Part shown: positions 7,693 to 17,160 of the stretch, in pieces | Numbering within the stretch: position 1 is the first letter of the stretch | Layout of the letters: every line of letters starts with the position of its first letter | Source of the DNA: an uncultured Elusimicrobia bacterium | Lineage (GTDB): Bacteria > Elusimicrobiota > Elusimicrobia > Elusimicrobiales > UBA9959 | Length of the DNA stretch: 52,372 nt | NCBI GenBank assembly: GCA_903917735.1 | Contig: CAIXBR010000104.1 | Coordinates: 1-52,372 of the forward strand | Direction: 5' to 3' | The notes under the pieces: generated by a model | Seen by the model: the letters and a program-made list of their open reading frames with translations, nothing else | Database searches by the model: none | What the model was told of the DNA's origin: nothing | Position numbers and translations under genes: made by a program

Positions 7693-8757
7693 ATGCACAA
7701 CGTCACAAGAACATTCTCTTTCTTCGCCGCCGTCATGCTGACGGCGTATTCCGCGCAGGCAGCGGGGGCCCTGTCCGGCGCAGCGGCCGCCTCCGAGGCG
7801 GCCGAGCTGCGGGCCCCGGGCTCTTCCCTTGTGGAAATAGAAGGCTTCGCTGCCCCTGACGGGACTATCCCGTGCGCAAAAAAGTCCTACTCCAACTCGT
7901 GGCATTACAAGTTCTATTCCGGCGGGGAGTGGCTTCTGATAAACGCCTGCGGCGGGGATTTTATCGACGCGGCAAAAGATTTTCCGCAGGACAAGGACGC
8001 TGAGCCGACCAAGCCCCTGCCGGCCTCCTTCTCCGACAGCAGGGAAATACTGAAAAAGCTGCAGAAGGCCGGATCTTTCAAAGGCCCGTCGGAATCTTAT
8101 GAAAGGGACATGCTGATGCGGGCGGCGTACCTTAAGGAAGAGGGCGGGCGCCCCGCCGGCTGTTATTGGACCGTTTCGAGAGGGAAAGAAAAGATATTTA
8201 TGGACTGCGAGGGCAAAAAACAATGGTCAGATGGTAAAAAACCCGCGACCGGGGCTATTACCGCCGCTGTCAAAACAGATTCCGCAGGTAAATACAGCGC
8301 CCTGGCTATTTCTACCATACGGCGCAAGCAGCCCCAGGCCGTGCTTATGGAGATAGAATCCCTGGTGGACAAGAACGGCGGCGCCAAATGCATTACCGCC
8401 GGGGAAGGCGACGGCTGGAATTTCGTTTTCTATTCCCCGGAGACGAGGACAAACTCTACTTTTACCGCCTGCAGGAACAAAACCCTGGTGCAGGAGGGGG
8501 ATTTTACCGGCAAATACAAGTACATACGGGATTTTTCCGCCATACCGGACCAGTTCAAGGACAGCAGCGAGGCCATTCTCAAGCTTCCGTCCTCCTGCAC
8601 CGCCGGCCATTCAGCCCTCCTTATGCGGCTGCATAAATTCAAGCCCGGCCTGACCCCGGTAAAGGGCCACGACTTCATGTGGATAGCGGATTGCGGCCAA
8701 TACAGGTACTACGTGGACGCCTACACCGGCAAATACCTCAGCGGTGGGCTGAAATGA
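7693..8757 (+). CDS. Secreted protein with internal duplication, unknown function
   Basis: A 354-residue protein with a signal peptide (about 1-24, cleavage near AQAAG). The mature part looks like two copies of one unit. LVEIEGFAAPDGTIPC followed by WHYKFYSGGEWLLINAC in the first half matches LMEIESLVDKNGGAKC followed by WNFVFYSPE...FTAC in the second. Each is followed by SFSDSREIL or QFKDSSEAIL and then by a Cys-containing strand pair ending IFMDCEG or WIADCGQ. Paired cysteines in equivalent places suggest disulfides, so a periplasmic or extracellular location. The last strand, YYVDAYTGKYL, is PepSY-like, but the whole is not a recognised PepSY protein. It begins behind a -10 box and a leader hairpin. 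Confidence 0.75.
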   Translation: MHNVTRTFSFFAAVMLTAYSAQAAGALSGAAAASEAAELRAPGSSLVEIEGFAAPDGTIPCAKKSYSNSWHYKFYSGGEWLLINACGGDFIDAAKDFPQDKDAEPTKPLPASFSDSREILKKLQKAGSFKGPSESYERDMLMRAAYLKEEGGRPAGCYWTVSRGKEKIFMDCEGKKQWSDGKKPATGAITAAVKTDSAGKYSALAISTIRRKQPQAVLMEIESLVDKNGGAKCITAGEGDGWNFVFYSPETRTNSTFTACRNKTLVQEGDFTGKYKYIRDFSAIPDQFKDSSEAILKLPSSCTAGHSALLMRLHKFKPGLTPVKGHDFMWIADCGQYRYYVDAYTGKYLSGGLK

Positions 8758-8797
8758 AAGTCACCACCGAAGGGGCGGCCGGGAAGCGACTGCAGTT

Positions 8798-9517
8798 ATG
8801 AGAATTGAATTCAGGATAATACTGGTAAAACCCAGGAACCCAGACAATATAGGCGCCGCAGCCCGCGCCATGGCCAACTTCGGCCTGCGCGAGCTTGCGC
8901 TGGTCAGCGCCTTCGAATCGGACTGGGGGGAAGCCGAAAAGAACTGGAGGAAGGAAGCCTCCGTTTCCGCCATAGATTCAATGGAGATAATCAACTCGGC
9001 CAGACTGTTCGGGAGCATCCCTGAAGCCGCCGAAGGCTGCGACATGCTGCTGGGAACCTCCTCCCTGCACCGCGTAAAGCCGGAGCGCGATGTCATCCTC
9101 TTGTCGCAGGCCGCTGTGTACGCGGAAAGCCGCGGCGCTTCCAGGGTAGGGCTCCTCTTCGGCTCGGAAAAAACCGGCCTCACAAAAGAGGACCTCTCTT
9201 TCTGCAGCGCGATAATAAACATCCCGACCAGGGAGAATCAGCCCTCTATGAACCTGGGGCAGTCCGTGGCCGTAGCCGCCTACGAACTGGCCGCGCGCTG
9301 CGCGGGAAAACCCGCCGCGCTCAGGCAGGCCGCGCCGGAGCCGTCTCCCATGGAGATAGAAGGCGTAGTGGAAAAGATCCGGGAAAAGCTTACGCGCGAG
9401 GCCGGGAAACACTGGGCCGCCGAAGCGCAGGTACGGGCTATAAGGCGAGGTCTGCTGGACGCGCGGCTCACGAAAAACGCGATGAACGCCCTGAACCTTC
9501 TTCTTAAAAAGACATGA
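8798..9517 (+). CDS. trmJ: tRNA (cytidine/uridine-2'-O-)-methyltransferase, TrmJ-like (SpoU family)
   Basis: A 239-residue SPOUT methyltransferase. The three SpoU motifs are plain: KPRNPDNIGAAARAMANFG (about 11-29) with the catalytic Asn-Arg region, GLLFGSEKTGLT (about 118-129), and NIPTRENQPSMNLGQSVAVAAYE (about 137-159), which form the trefoil knot that binds SAM. The early NPxNIGAAARAM and the extended C-terminal helical region match TrmJ, which methylates ribose at position 32 of tRNA, better than TrmH or RlmB; that assignment is likely, not certain. The gene overlaps tag by four bases, so the two are co-translated. Confidence 0.8.
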   Translation: MRIEFRIILVKPRNPDNIGAAARAMANFGLRELALVSAFESDWGEAEKNWRKEASVSAIDSMEIINSARLFGSIPEAAEGCDMLLGTSSLHRVKPERDVILLSQAAVYAESRGASRVGLLFGSEKTGLTKEDLSFCSAIINIPTRENQPSMNLGQSVAVAAYELAARCAGKPAALRQAAPEPSPMEIEGVVEKIREKLTREAGKHWAAEAQVRAIRRGLLDARLTKNAMNALNLLLKKT

Positions 9518-10089
9518 AAGAAAAAACAAGATGCCCGTGGGCCTACGGCGCCAGCCCGCACTACATCATCTACCACGACAAGGAGTGGGGCAGGCCCGTG
9601 CGCGACGACCGTACCCAGTTCGAGTTCCTCATGCTGGAAAGCGCGCAGGCCGGGCTCAGTTGGGCGACGGTGCTGAACAAGAGGGAAGGGTACCGTAAGG
9701 CCTTCGCGGGCTTCGATCCGGAAAAAGTGGCGAAGTTCAGCGCCAAAAAGATAGAGGCGCTTTTAAAAGATCCCGGGATAATACGCAACCGCCTGAAAGT
9801 GAACGCCGCTGTGAACAACGCGCGCCGCTTCCTCGAAGTGAGCAGAGAGTTCGGCACCTTCTCAAACTATATCTGGGCTTTCGTCGGAGGGAAACCGAAA
9901 GTGAACCGCTGGACCGGGCTGGGCCAGCTGCCGGCGTCCTCCAAAGAGTCGGATGCCCTCAGCGCCGACCTGAAGAAGCGCGGCTTCAAGTTCGTAGGCA
10001 GCACTATCATCTACGCACACATGCAGGCCACAGGCCTGGTCAACGATCACCTGGTCTCCTGTTTCCGGCATAAGAAGTGTTCAAGATGA
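9514..10089 (+). CDS. tag: DNA-3-methyladenine glycosylase I
   Basis: A 191-residue enzyme that removes 3-methyladenine from alkylated DNA in base-excision repair. Family marks: CPWAYG at the start (first zinc ligand), YHDKEWGRPV (about 20-29), FEFLMLESAQAGLSW (about 37-51, with the catalytic Glu), and the C-terminal HMQATGLVNDHLVSCFRH, giving the His/Cys zinc-snap ligands. Length equals E. coli Tag (187). The start overlaps the stop of trmJ by four bases. The stop is followed by about 140 bases carrying the nuo promoter. Confidence 0.93.
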   Translation: MKEKTRCPWAYGASPHYIIYHDKEWGRPVRDDRTQFEFLMLESAQAGLSWATVLNKREGYRKAFAGFDPEKVAKFSAKKIEALLKDPGIIRNRLKVNAAVNNARRFLEVSREFGTFSNYIWAFVGGKPKVNRWTGLGQLPASSKESDALSADLKKRGFKFVGSTIIYAHMQATGLVNDHLVSCFRHKKCSR

Positions 10090-10213
10090 AAACTTCCGTG
10101 TTTTTCTACTCCGGCAGACAAATCCGGGTCTGAAACTTTTTCGCCTCCCGCGCAGCTATTTCAGTTACGCGATCAAAGCAGCGGTTCTTCATACGGTGAC
10201 CGGAATTATTTTG

Positions 10214-10219
10214 TAGAAT
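10214..10219 (+). promoter_or_regulatory. Possible -10 box for the nuo operon (leaderless-type)
   Basis: TAGAAT ends seven bases before the nuoA ATG at 10227, and there is no Shine-Dalgarno sequence. Transcription would begin at or next to the start codon, giving a leaderless message. No convincing -35 is visible. The same TAGAAT/TATAAT-then-start pattern appears before 32207 (minus), 32329 and 36433. Confidence 0.4.
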
Positions 10220-10226
10220 TTACACG

Positions 10227-10580
10227 ATGCGACAATACCTGGCGGCTATACTTACAGCGGTGTTCGGGCTTGCCGTCGCGGCCGGTATGGTTATTCTATC
10301 CGTCCAGTTCGGGCCGAAAAAGAAAACCGCGGTGAAGCAGGAACCTTTCGAATGCGGCATGCCGCCTGCCATGGAATCCCGCGGTATGGCGCGCGTCAAT
10401 TTCTACCTGGTGGCGGTCCTCTTCGTGATGTTCGACATAGAGATTGTTTTTCTCTACCCCTGGGCCGTCTCGCTGCGGCAGCTGGGCTCAGGGGCCTTCT
10501 ATGCCATGGGAGCCTTCCTGGCGGTGCTGCTGGCCGGACTGGTCTACGCCGTGAAGAAAGGAGCCCTCGAATGGGACTAG
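10227..10580 (+). CDS. nuoA: NADH-quinone oxidoreductase subunit A
   Basis: A 117-residue membrane subunit of complex I with three helices. The conserved loop KQEPFECGMPP (about 37-47) and the second-helix segment RVNFYLVAVLFVMFDIEIVFLYPWA (start about 55) with the acidic DxE pair are typical of NuoA/ND3, which lines the quinone channel. First gene of the 14-gene nuo operon; it overlaps nuoB by 10 bases. It lacks a ribosome site and sits right behind a -10-like box. Confidence 0.95.
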   Translation: MRQYLAAILTAVFGLAVAAGMVILSVQFGPKKKTAVKQEPFECGMPPAMESRGMARVNFYLVAVLFVMFDIEIVFLYPWAVSLRQLGSGAFYAMGAFLAVLLAGLVYAVKKGALEWD

Positions 10581-11056
10581 AAACCGCTTTTGGCCACTCC
10601 TATCTGACCACCCGCCTGGACGAGGCCGTCAACTGGGCGCGCAAGTACTCCTTCTTTAATTACCCTTTCGTCACGGCCTGCTGCGGCATGGAGTTCATGT
10701 CCACCTTCGCCTCCACCTACGACATCTCCCGCTTCGGCGCCGAGTATCCCAGGTTCTCGCCCCGCCAGGCTGACGTGCTGTTCGTGGTAGGGACCGTCAA
10801 CGAGAAGCTGGCCCCGGTCCTGAAGCGCGTCTACGACCAGATGTGCGAGCCCAAATGGGTGGTCTCCTTCGGCGTCTGCGCCACCTCCGGCGGCTTCTAC
10901 GACAATTACGCCACCGTGCAGGGCATAGACAAGATCATCCCGGTGGACATCTACATCCCGGGCTGCCCGCCCAGGCCCGAGGCCGTGCTGGACGGGCTGA
11001 TAAAACTGCAGCAGAAAGTTTCCAAAGAATCCGTGCTGGACAGGAAATACAGATGA
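10571..11056 (+). CDS. nuoB: NADH-quinone oxidoreductase subunit B
   Basis: A 161-residue subunit that carries cluster N2, the last Fe-S centre before quinone. Ligands are Cys37-Cys38 (TACCGME), Cys103 (GVC) and Cys132 (IPGCPPRPE). I set the start at ATG 10571 (MGLETAFGHSY), overlapping nuoA by 10 bases, because the longer upstream frame is out-of-frame nuoA sequence. It ends in an ATGA overlap with nuoC. The length is short but normal for NuoB. Confidence 0.95.
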   Translation: MGLETAFGHSYLTTRLDEAVNWARKYSFFNYPFVTACCGMEFMSTFASTYDISRFGAEYPRFSPRQADVLFVVGTVNEKLAPVLKRVYDQMCEPKWVVSFGVCATSGGFYDNYATVQGIDKIIPVDIYIPGCPPRPEAVLDGLIKLQQKVSKESVLDRKYR

Positions 11057-11526
11057 ACAGCTATCTCCTGGAGACCATCAGGACCAAATTCCCCGACGCG
11101 GTCCTGGAAACCCACGCCTTCCGCGGCGACGAGACCGCGGTCATAAGGAAAGAGGCGCTGGCCGGGGTGGCGTCTTTCCTGAAAGCCGAACTCGGTTTCG
11201 ATTTCCTTATGGACCTTACCGCCGCTGATTACCTGCCGCGCGACCCCCGCTTCGAACTGGTCTGCCATTTTTATTCCTCGAAACACAATTACCGCCTCCG
11301 CCTTAAATGTCCGGTTTACTCCGACGACGCCACCGTGGTGTCCCTCACACCCCTCTGGGCGGGGGCCAACTGGTTCGAGCGCGAAGTTTACGACATGTTC
11401 GGCATAAAGTTCGAAGGCCACCCCGACCTGCGCCGCATACTGATGTACGACGGGTTCGAAGGGCATCCGCTGCGCAAGGACTACCCGCTGAAGAAGCGCC
11501 AGCCCCGGATACCACACAGGGAGTAG
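11053..11526 (+). CDS. nuoC: NADH-quinone oxidoreductase subunit C
   Basis: A 157-residue 30-kDa-type subunit of the peripheral arm. The signature WFEREVYDMFGIKFEGHPDLRRIL (starting about 103) and the closing GHPLRKDYPL are the family hallmarks. I set the start at ATG 11053, overlapping the nuoB stop (ATGA). NuoC is separate from NuoD here, unlike the NuoCD fusion of enterobacteria. Confidence 0.94.
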   Translation: MNSYLLETIRTKFPDAVLETHAFRGDETAVIRKEALAGVASFLKAELGFDFLMDLTAADYLPRDPRFELVCHFYSSKHNYRLRLKCPVYSDDATVVSLTPLWAGANWFEREVYDMFGIKFEGHPDLRRILMYDGFEGHPLRKDYPLKKRQPRIPHRE

Positions 11527-11543
11527 GGCAGCTGAGACCATAA

Positions 11544-12764
11544 ATGACGGAATCAAAGAGAACGGAACTCCCGAAGAACTGGGACCTCGAAAAACTCGAG
11601 GACGGCCGCCTGCTGCTTAACATGGGCCCGTCCCACCCGGCCATGCACGGGATAGTACGCGTGCTGCTGACCGTACAGGGTGAGCGCGTAGTAAATTCTG
11701 ACGTAGAAATTGGCTACCTGCACCGCGGCTTCGAGAAGACCTGCGAGAATGTCACCTACAACCAATGCGTGCCCTACACTGACCGCCTCAACTACGTCTC
11801 CCCGTTCATAAACAACGTCGGCTACGCCCTGGCCGTGGAAAAGCTGATGGGGATAGAGACCCCCTCGCGCTGCCAGTATATACGGGTGATAATGAGCGAG
11901 ATCTCCCGCATAACGGACCACCTCACCTGCATCGGCGCCAACGCCATGGAACTTAGCGCCTTCACCGTCTACTTCTACCTGATAAACGCCCGCGAAGCCC
12001 TTTACCGGCTTGGCGACTCGGCGGCCGGCGGGCGCATAACCCCGGCCTACACCCGCGTGGGGGGGCTGACCAGGGATCTCCCGGATGATTTCAAAACGAA
12101 CGCCGCGGAAGCTTTTAAGACCGTCCGCAAGAACCTGTCCGACTCCGATAAAATGCTGACCCGCAACCGCATCTTCTATGACCGGCTGCACAACACCGGC
12201 CATATCTCCAAAGAGGACGCCATCTCATATTCCTTCACCGGCCCGGCGCTGCGCTCCACCGGCGTGCCGCTCGACGTGCGCAAGGCCACGCCATACCTGG
12301 TCTACGACCGCTTTGATTTCGACATCCCCGTCGGCTCCAACGGCGACAACTACGACCGTTACCTGGTGCGCATGGGTGAGATACACCAGAGCATGCGCAT
12401 TGTGGAGCAGGCCCTTGCCCAGCTGCCCGACGGCCCCGTTAACCACCCCGATTTTAACGTGATACTGCCGCCCAAGGAAGAGGTATATGGCAATATCGAA
12501 GCGCTGATGGCCCATTTCAAGCTCACCTTCGAAGGCGTAAAACCCCCGAAGGGGGAAGTGTACCAGGCGGTGGAGGGCGGCAACGGGGAGCTCGGCTTCT
12601 ATATAGTCAGCGACGGCACCGGCAAACCCTGGCGCCTGCGCGTGCGCCCGCCCTGCTTCGCGCTTACAGGGGCGCTCTCGCAGATGATAAAAGGCGGATA
12701 CATAGCCGATATCGTTTCCACTTTCGGACAGATAAACATGATAGGCGGGGAACTGGAGCGCTGA
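11544..12764 (+). CDS. nuoD: NADH-quinone oxidoreductase subunit D
   Basis: A 406-residue 49-kDa-type subunit related to [NiFe] hydrogenase large subunits; with NuoB it forms the quinone site. Visible marks: NMGPSHPAMHG near residues 27-37 (quinone-site His), GYLHRGFEKTCEN (about 57-69), and the C-terminal IVSTFGQINMIGGELER, where a Gly/Glu ending replaces the hydrogenase nickel ligands. It starts 17 bases after nuoC. Length is that of a stand-alone NuoD. Confidence 0.95.
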   Translation: MTESKRTELPKNWDLEKLEDGRLLLNMGPSHPAMHGIVRVLLTVQGERVVNSDVEIGYLHRGFEKTCENVTYNQCVPYTDRLNYVSPFINNVGYALAVEKLMGIETPSRCQYIRVIMSEISRITDHLTCIGANAMELSAFTVYFYLINAREALYRLGDSAAGGRITPAYTRVGGLTRDLPDDFKTNAAEAFKTVRKNLSDSDKMLTRNRIFYDRLHNTGHISKEDAISYSFTGPALRSTGVPLDVRKATPYLVYDRFDFDIPVGSNGDNYDRYLVRMGEIHQSMRIVEQALAQLPDGPVNHPDFNVILPPKEEVYGNIEALMAHFKLTFEGVKPPKGEVYQAVEGGNGELGFYIVSDGTGKPWRLRVRPPCFALTGALSQMIKGGYIADIVSTFGQINMIGGELER

Positions 12765-12782
12765 CAGCGGCAAAAAGCGATA

Positions 12783-13280
12783 ATGGGATTTAAACTGACC
12801 GAAGAATTCAAGGCTAAGGCCGCTCATATCTGCGCCAGGTACCCGCGCCGGGACGCCTCGCTTATTCCGCTGCTGCATGAGATACAGGAGGAAGCGGGCT
12901 ACGTTGCCGAAGAGGCCATGGACGAGCTGGCCAGGTTCCTGGAGCTGCCTTACTCCCGCGTGAAAGCCGTGGTCACTTTCTACACTATGTTCAACCGGGA
13001 ACCCGCCGGGAAATACCATCTGCAGGTATGCCGCAACATCTCCTGCCACATGGCCGGCGCGCCCGGCCTGCTGGGCCACCTGCGGGAGAAGCTGACTATA
13101 GCCGAAGGGGAAACCACTGCCGACGGCCTGTTCACCCTTTCCACCGTGGAATGCCTCGGCGCCTGCGGCTCGGCCCCGGTGATGCAGGTGAACGAGGACT
13201 ATTTTGAAAACCTTAACATTGAAAAACTCGATTCTCTTCTGGAAGATCTGAAACATGGAAAATATCCTTCTAAGAGATAA
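12783..13280 (+). CDS. nuoE: NADH-quinone oxidoreductase subunit E
   Basis: A 165-residue thioredoxin-like 24-kDa subunit holding the 2Fe-2S cluster N1a. Ligands are in [10 protein letters not shown] and CLGACGSAP (Cx4C ... Cx3C). It belongs to the NADH-oxidising module with NuoF and NuoG. Its 3' end overlaps nuoF by 26 bases. Confidence 0.94.
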   Translation: MGFKLTEEFKAKAAHICARYPRRDASLIPLLHEIQEEAGYVAEEAMDELARFLELPYSRVKAVVTFYTMFNREPAGKYHLQVCRNISCHMAGAPGLLGHLREKLTIAEGETTADGLFTLSTVECLGACGSAPVMQVNEDYFENLNIEKLDSLLEDLKHGKYPSKR

Positions 13281-14511
13281 GGTCTCCGACCTGGAATCCT
13301 ATTTCGCCGCTGGCGGCTACAGGCCGCTCAAAAAGGCGCTCGCCCTGAAACCCGCCGACATCGTTGAGGAAGTGAAGAAGTCCGGAATGCGCGGCCGCGG
13401 CGGGGCGGGCTTCCCGACCGGGCTGAAATGGTCCTTTATCCCGAAAGACGCGCCGGGTCCGCGCTACCTGGTCTGCAACGCCGACGAGGGCGAGCCGGGC
13501 ACCTTCAAGGACCGCGAACTTATAATTCAGAACCCGCACGCGCTGATAGAGGGCATGGCCATAGCCGGCTACGCCATAGGCGCGGCGCACGGTTACATCT
13601 ATATACGCGGGGAATTCACCGCTGAAACGGAGCTGCTGGAGAAAGCCATAGCCGCCGCGCGCTCCAAAGGCTTTATTGGGAAGAACATCCTGGGTTCAGG
13701 GTTCAACTTCGAGCTTTTCCTGCACCGCGGCGCCGGCGCCTATATCTGCGGCGAAGAAACCGCCCTGCTCGAATCCCTGGAGGGCTTCAAGGGGCAGCCC
13801 CGCCTGAAGCCGCCGTTCCCCGCGGTGAAAGGCCTGTTCGGCAGCCCGACGGTGATAAACAACGTGGAAACCCTGGCCGCCGTGCCCGCCATAATAGAGC
13901 ACGGCGGGGAGTGGTACGCCGCCATCGGCACGCCAAAGAGCACAGGCACAAAACTTTTCTGCGTCAGCGGCCCGGTAAACAAGCCGGGGGTATACGAGCT
14001 GCCGCTGGGCCTAACTTTCAAGGACCTGCTCGAGAAGAGCTGCGGCGGCATGAAAAAGGGGAAAAGGCTGAAAGCCGTGATCCCCGGCGGCTCTTCCACT
14101 CCGGTGCTCACGGCCGAAGAAGCCTGGGCCGTAAAACTGGATTATGAGTCGCTGGCCATGGCGGGCTCCATGCTGGGCTCGGGCGCGGTGATCGTGATAG
14201 ACGAAAGCCAATGCATGGTTAAGTTGCTCCAAGTCCTGGCGCGCTTCTACCACCACGAGTCCTGCGGCCAATGCACCCCATGCCGCGAAGGGTGCGGCTG
14301 GATAGAAAAGATACTGAACCGCCTCGAAGAGGGGATAGGGTCCGACAAAGACATAGACACGCTTTATTCAGTGGCCGAAGGCATGATGGGCCGCACCATC
14401 TGCCCGCTGTCCGACGCCATGGCCATGCCGGTCATGAGCTTCGTGAAGAAATTCCGCTCCGAGTTCGAGGCGCACGCGGCCGGGAAATGCTGCCCGGCGG
14501 AAGTTAAATAA
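13255..14511 (+). CDS. nuoF: NADH-quinone oxidoreductase subunit F (NADH/FMN-binding)
   Basis: A 418-residue subunit that oxidises NADH with FMN and carries cluster N3. [13 protein letters not shown] (about 46-58) binds the nucleotide and [22 protein letters not shown] (about 160) is also conserved; [12 protein letters not shown] plus TICPLSDA supply the four N3 cysteines. The ATG at 13255 lies inside the end of nuoE; the next in-frame ATG falls inside the GRGGAG motif and is too late. Presence of E, F and G means this complex uses NADH and not only ferredoxin. Confidence 0.95.
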   Translation: MENILLRDKVSDLESYFAAGGYRPLKKALALKPADIVEEVKKSGMRGRGGAGFPTGLKWSFIPKDAPGPRYLVCNADEGEPGTFKDRELIIQNPHALIEGMAIAGYAIGAAHGYIYIRGEFTAETELLEKAIAAARSKGFIGKNILGSGFNFELFLHRGAGAYICGEETALLESLEGFKGQPRLKPPFPAVKGLFGSPTVINNVETLAAVPAIIEHGGEWYAAIGTPKSTGTKLFCVSGPVNKPGVYELPLGLTFKDLLEKSCGGMKKGKRLKAVIPGGSSTPVLTAEEAWAVKLDYESLAMAGSMLGSGAVIVIDESQCMVKLLQVLARFYHHESCGQCTPCREGCGWIEKILNRLEEGIGSDKDIDTLYSVAEGMMGRTICPLSDAMAMPVMSFVKKFRSEFEAHAAGKCCPAEVK

Positions 14512-15987
14512 ATGCCGAAGATAACCATGGACGGTAAAGCCATTGAAGTGGCGAAAGGGACCACCCTCCTGGAGGCGGCCCAGTTGCTGGGCGTATATAT
14601 CCCGCGTTACTGCTACCATCCAAAACTTACCGTTTCCGGCAACTGCCGCATGTGTATGGTGGAGGTGGAGAAGGCCCCCAAGCTTGTTACCGCCTGCTCC
14701 ACCGAAGCCGCAGAAGGCATGGTAGTCCGGACCGACACGGAAAAGGTAAAAGCCGCCCGCCGCGACGTGCTGGAATTCCTGCTGATAAACCACCCGCTGG
14801 ACTGCCCTATTTGCGACCAGGCGGGGGAATGCGGCCTGCAGGACTACTACATGGAGTACAGCCTGAAGAAAAGCCGCTTCGCGCTTTCCGATAAGGCACG
14901 CCGCCGGAAACGCCGCGCTGTCGGCCCCCACCTGGTGCTGGATAACGAACGCTGCATACTCTGCACCCGCTGCGTGCGCTTCTGCGCCGAAGTAACGAAG
15001 ACCTCGGAGCTGGACGTGATGGAACGCGCGGACCATTCCTATATAGACCTGAAAGAAGGAAAAGCCCTGGATAACGGCTACACGCTCAACATCGCCGACC
15101 TCTGCCCAGTCGGGGCTTTCACCTCGCGTGATTTCCGGTTCAAGGCTCGCGACTGGTTCCTGAAGAAAACCCCTACAATTTGCCTCGGCTGCGCTACCGG
15201 CTGCCTGGTGGAGGCGCACCATAACGGCAATACCCTATACCGGTTGATGCCGCGCCCCAACGCCGAAACGAACACCTGGCTTTGCGACCACGGGCGCATG
15301 ACCTACAAGACCGTCACCGCCGGGGACAGGCTTTCCAAGGGCTTCATAAAGAACGGCATGATAGAGCTGGAACCTGCGCTGCGCGAGGCCGCCAGCCGCA
15401 TAGACGAGGCCCGCGGAGCCGTAGCCGTGCTGGGCTCTCCTTGGCTTTCCATAGAGGACAACGCCGCGTTGGCCCGCTTCGCCATGGACGCCGTGAAAAC
15501 CGAGATATACTGTTTTGATTTCACCGCGGAACAGGGGATAAAGGACGGGATACTTGTTAACACGGACCCTGCCCCGAACACCGCCGGAGTAAATTTAGTG
15601 AAAGCCGCGCGCGGCGGCCTGACGCTGGAAGACCTCTCCCGCCGGATAATGGCCGGCCAGGTGAAAGTAGTTATAGCCGAAGCCCGCGCTACGCATTTTA
15701 TAAAGGAAGTTCTTAAGGCCGCCGGCCCGCGCCTGATAACTTTCGCCTGCAACCGGGGGGAAATACCTGCCGGGGCCTACGCCACCCTGCCCTACGCTTC
15801 GTATTTTGAGACGCCGGGCACTTTCGTGAACTACCAGGGCCTGAAGCGCCGCACGGAAGCGGCTGTAGAACCGCCCGAAGGCGTTAAACCTCTCTGGGCG
15901 CTTGTGAACAAGCTTGCCGCCTACAGCGGAATTTCCCTTCGCCTGGATTCGGCGGAAAGCGCGCTCGAGGGCATAGAACTTAAATGA
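14512..15987 (+). CDS. nuoG: NADH-quinone oxidoreductase subunit G, short form
   Basis: A 491-residue subunit carrying several Fe-S clusters. Seen in order: the N-terminal 2Fe-2S ferredoxin domain (Cys near 34, 45, 48 and 63), HPLDCPICDQAGEC (HxxxCxxCx5C), CILCTRCVRFC with a later CPVGA, and CLGCATGC followed after 26 residues by another Cys, which matches the extra cluster N7. The C-terminal molybdopterin-oxidoreductase-like part is much reduced (about 250 residues), so the protein is far shorter than the 780-900 residues of E. coli or Thermus NuoG. It starts right after nuoF and overlaps nuoH by four bases. The shortening looks natural, with no frameshift seen. Confidence 0.92.
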   Translation: MPKITMDGKAIEVAKGTTLLEAAQLLGVYIPRYCYHPKLTVSGNCRMCMVEVEKAPKLVTACSTEAAEGMVVRTDTEKVKAARRDVLEFLLINHPLDCPICDQAGECGLQDYYMEYSLKKSRFALSDKARRRKRRAVGPHLVLDNERCILCTRCVRFCAEVTKTSELDVMERADHSYIDLKEGKALDNGYTLNIADLCPVGAFTSRDFRFKARDWFLKKTPTICLGCATGCLVEAHHNGNTLYRLMPRPNAETNTWLCDHGRMTYKTVTAGDRLSKGFIKNGMIELEPALREAASRIDEARGAVAVLGSPWLSIEDNAALARFAMDAVKTEIYCFDFTAEQGIKDGILVNTDPAPNTAGVNLVKAARGGLTLEDLSRRIMAGQVKVVIAEARATHFIKEVLKAAGPRLITFACNRGEIPAGAYATLPYASYFETPGTFVNYQGLKRRTEAAVEPPEGVKPLWALVNKLAAYSGISLRLDSAESALEGIELK

Positions 15988-17102
15988 CCGCATTGTTAGC
16001 CGCCAACAAAGATATACTGCTGTTCACCGCCATAGCCGCCGTGAAGGTGCTGGTATTCCTTGGCGGCATAATGGGCTTTGCCGGGCTCCTGACGCTGGCC
16101 GAACGCAAAGTTAGCGCCCTGATGCAGGACCGCATAGGCCCCAACAGGGCGTCCGTCTTCGGCTTCACGTTCAACGGCCTCTTCCACCCGGTCGCCGACG
16201 CCCTTAAAATGATATTCAAGGAGGATTTCGTGCCCGGCCGCGCCGAAAAGCTGCTCTTCACGCTGGCCCCTTTCTTCGCGCTGGTGCCCGTGCTGGCCCT
16301 GTTCGCGGTGATACCTTTCGGCGATTACGTAACAGTCCTCGGCTGCCGGGTGGATCTGCAGATAGCCGACCTGCCGCTCGGGCTTTTTTTCGTGCTGGCC
16401 ATGTCCGGGCTGGCCATTTACGGCGTGTTCCTGGCCGGCTGGGCCTCCAAGAACAATTTCGCCCTGCTGGGCGCCATGCGCGGTGCGGCCCAGATGGTTT
16501 CCTACGAGGTGGTGCTGGGCCTCACGCTCGTAGGACTGCTGATGATCTACGGCTCGGCCGGCCTGCAGGACATGGTGCGCGCGCAGGGGGGACTGATACA
16601 CGGCTTCATCCCCGCCTGGGGTATAGTCTACCAGCCCTTCGCCTTCATCCTTTTCCTGACCGCCGCCATCGCCGAGAACAAGCGCACGCCGTTCGACCTG
16701 GTGGAGGGGGAATCGGAGATCATCGGCTACTTCATGGAATACAGTTCCATGCGCTTCGCGGCCTTCATGTTCGCCGAGTTCGTGGAGATCATCCTGGTCT
16801 CCATGCTGGCCGCCACCCTTTTCTTCGGCGGCTGGCAGATCCCCTACCTTTACGAAACAGGGATTATCCTGCCCGGCGGGCTTCAGTTGCCGCTCAACCA
16901 TTATCTGGTCGCCGCGCTGCAGGTGGCCTCCTTCTCCGTCAAGACCGTTTTCTTCTCCTGGTTCCTGCTTGTGGTACGCTGGACCCTGCCGCGCTTCCGC
17001 TTCGACCAGCTTATGGGCCTGTGCTGGAAAGCCCTGCTGCCGCTGGCCCTGCTGAACATTTTCATCACCGGCGCCGTTCTGTTGGCGCTGGGGAAATTAT
17101 GA
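15984..17102 (+). CDS. nuoH: NADH-quinone oxidoreductase subunit H
   Basis: A 372-residue membrane subunit with about eight helices that joins the quinone site to the proton channels. Family marks: AERKVSALMQDRIGPNRA (about 36-53), and a loop FDLVEGESEIIGYFMEYS (about 236-253) rich in the Glu residues of the E-channel. Overlaps nuoG by four bases. A 58-base gap, unusually long for this operon, separates it from nuoI. Confidence 0.95.
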   Translation: MTALLAANKDILLFTAIAAVKVLVFLGGIMGFAGLLTLAERKVSALMQDRIGPNRASVFGFTFNGLFHPVADALKMIFKEDFVPGRAEKLLFTLAPFFALVPVLALFAVIPFGDYVTVLGCRVDLQIADLPLGLFFVLAMSGLAIYGVFLAGWASKNNFALLGAMRGAAQMVSYEVVLGLTLVGLLMIYGSAGLQDMVRAQGGLIHGFIPAWGIVYQPFAFILFLTAAIAENKRTPFDLVEGESEIIGYFMEYSSMRFAAFMFAEFVEIILVSMLAATLFFGGWQIPYLYETGIILPGGLQLPLNHYLVAALQVASFSVKTVFFSWFLLVVRWTLPRFRFDQLMGLCWKALLPLALLNIFITGAVLLALGKL

Positions 17103-17160
17103 TGTATCAAACAACGTACTGGGCAGCCGGGATAATAGAAGTTTTTGGTTCGTAATTTTT

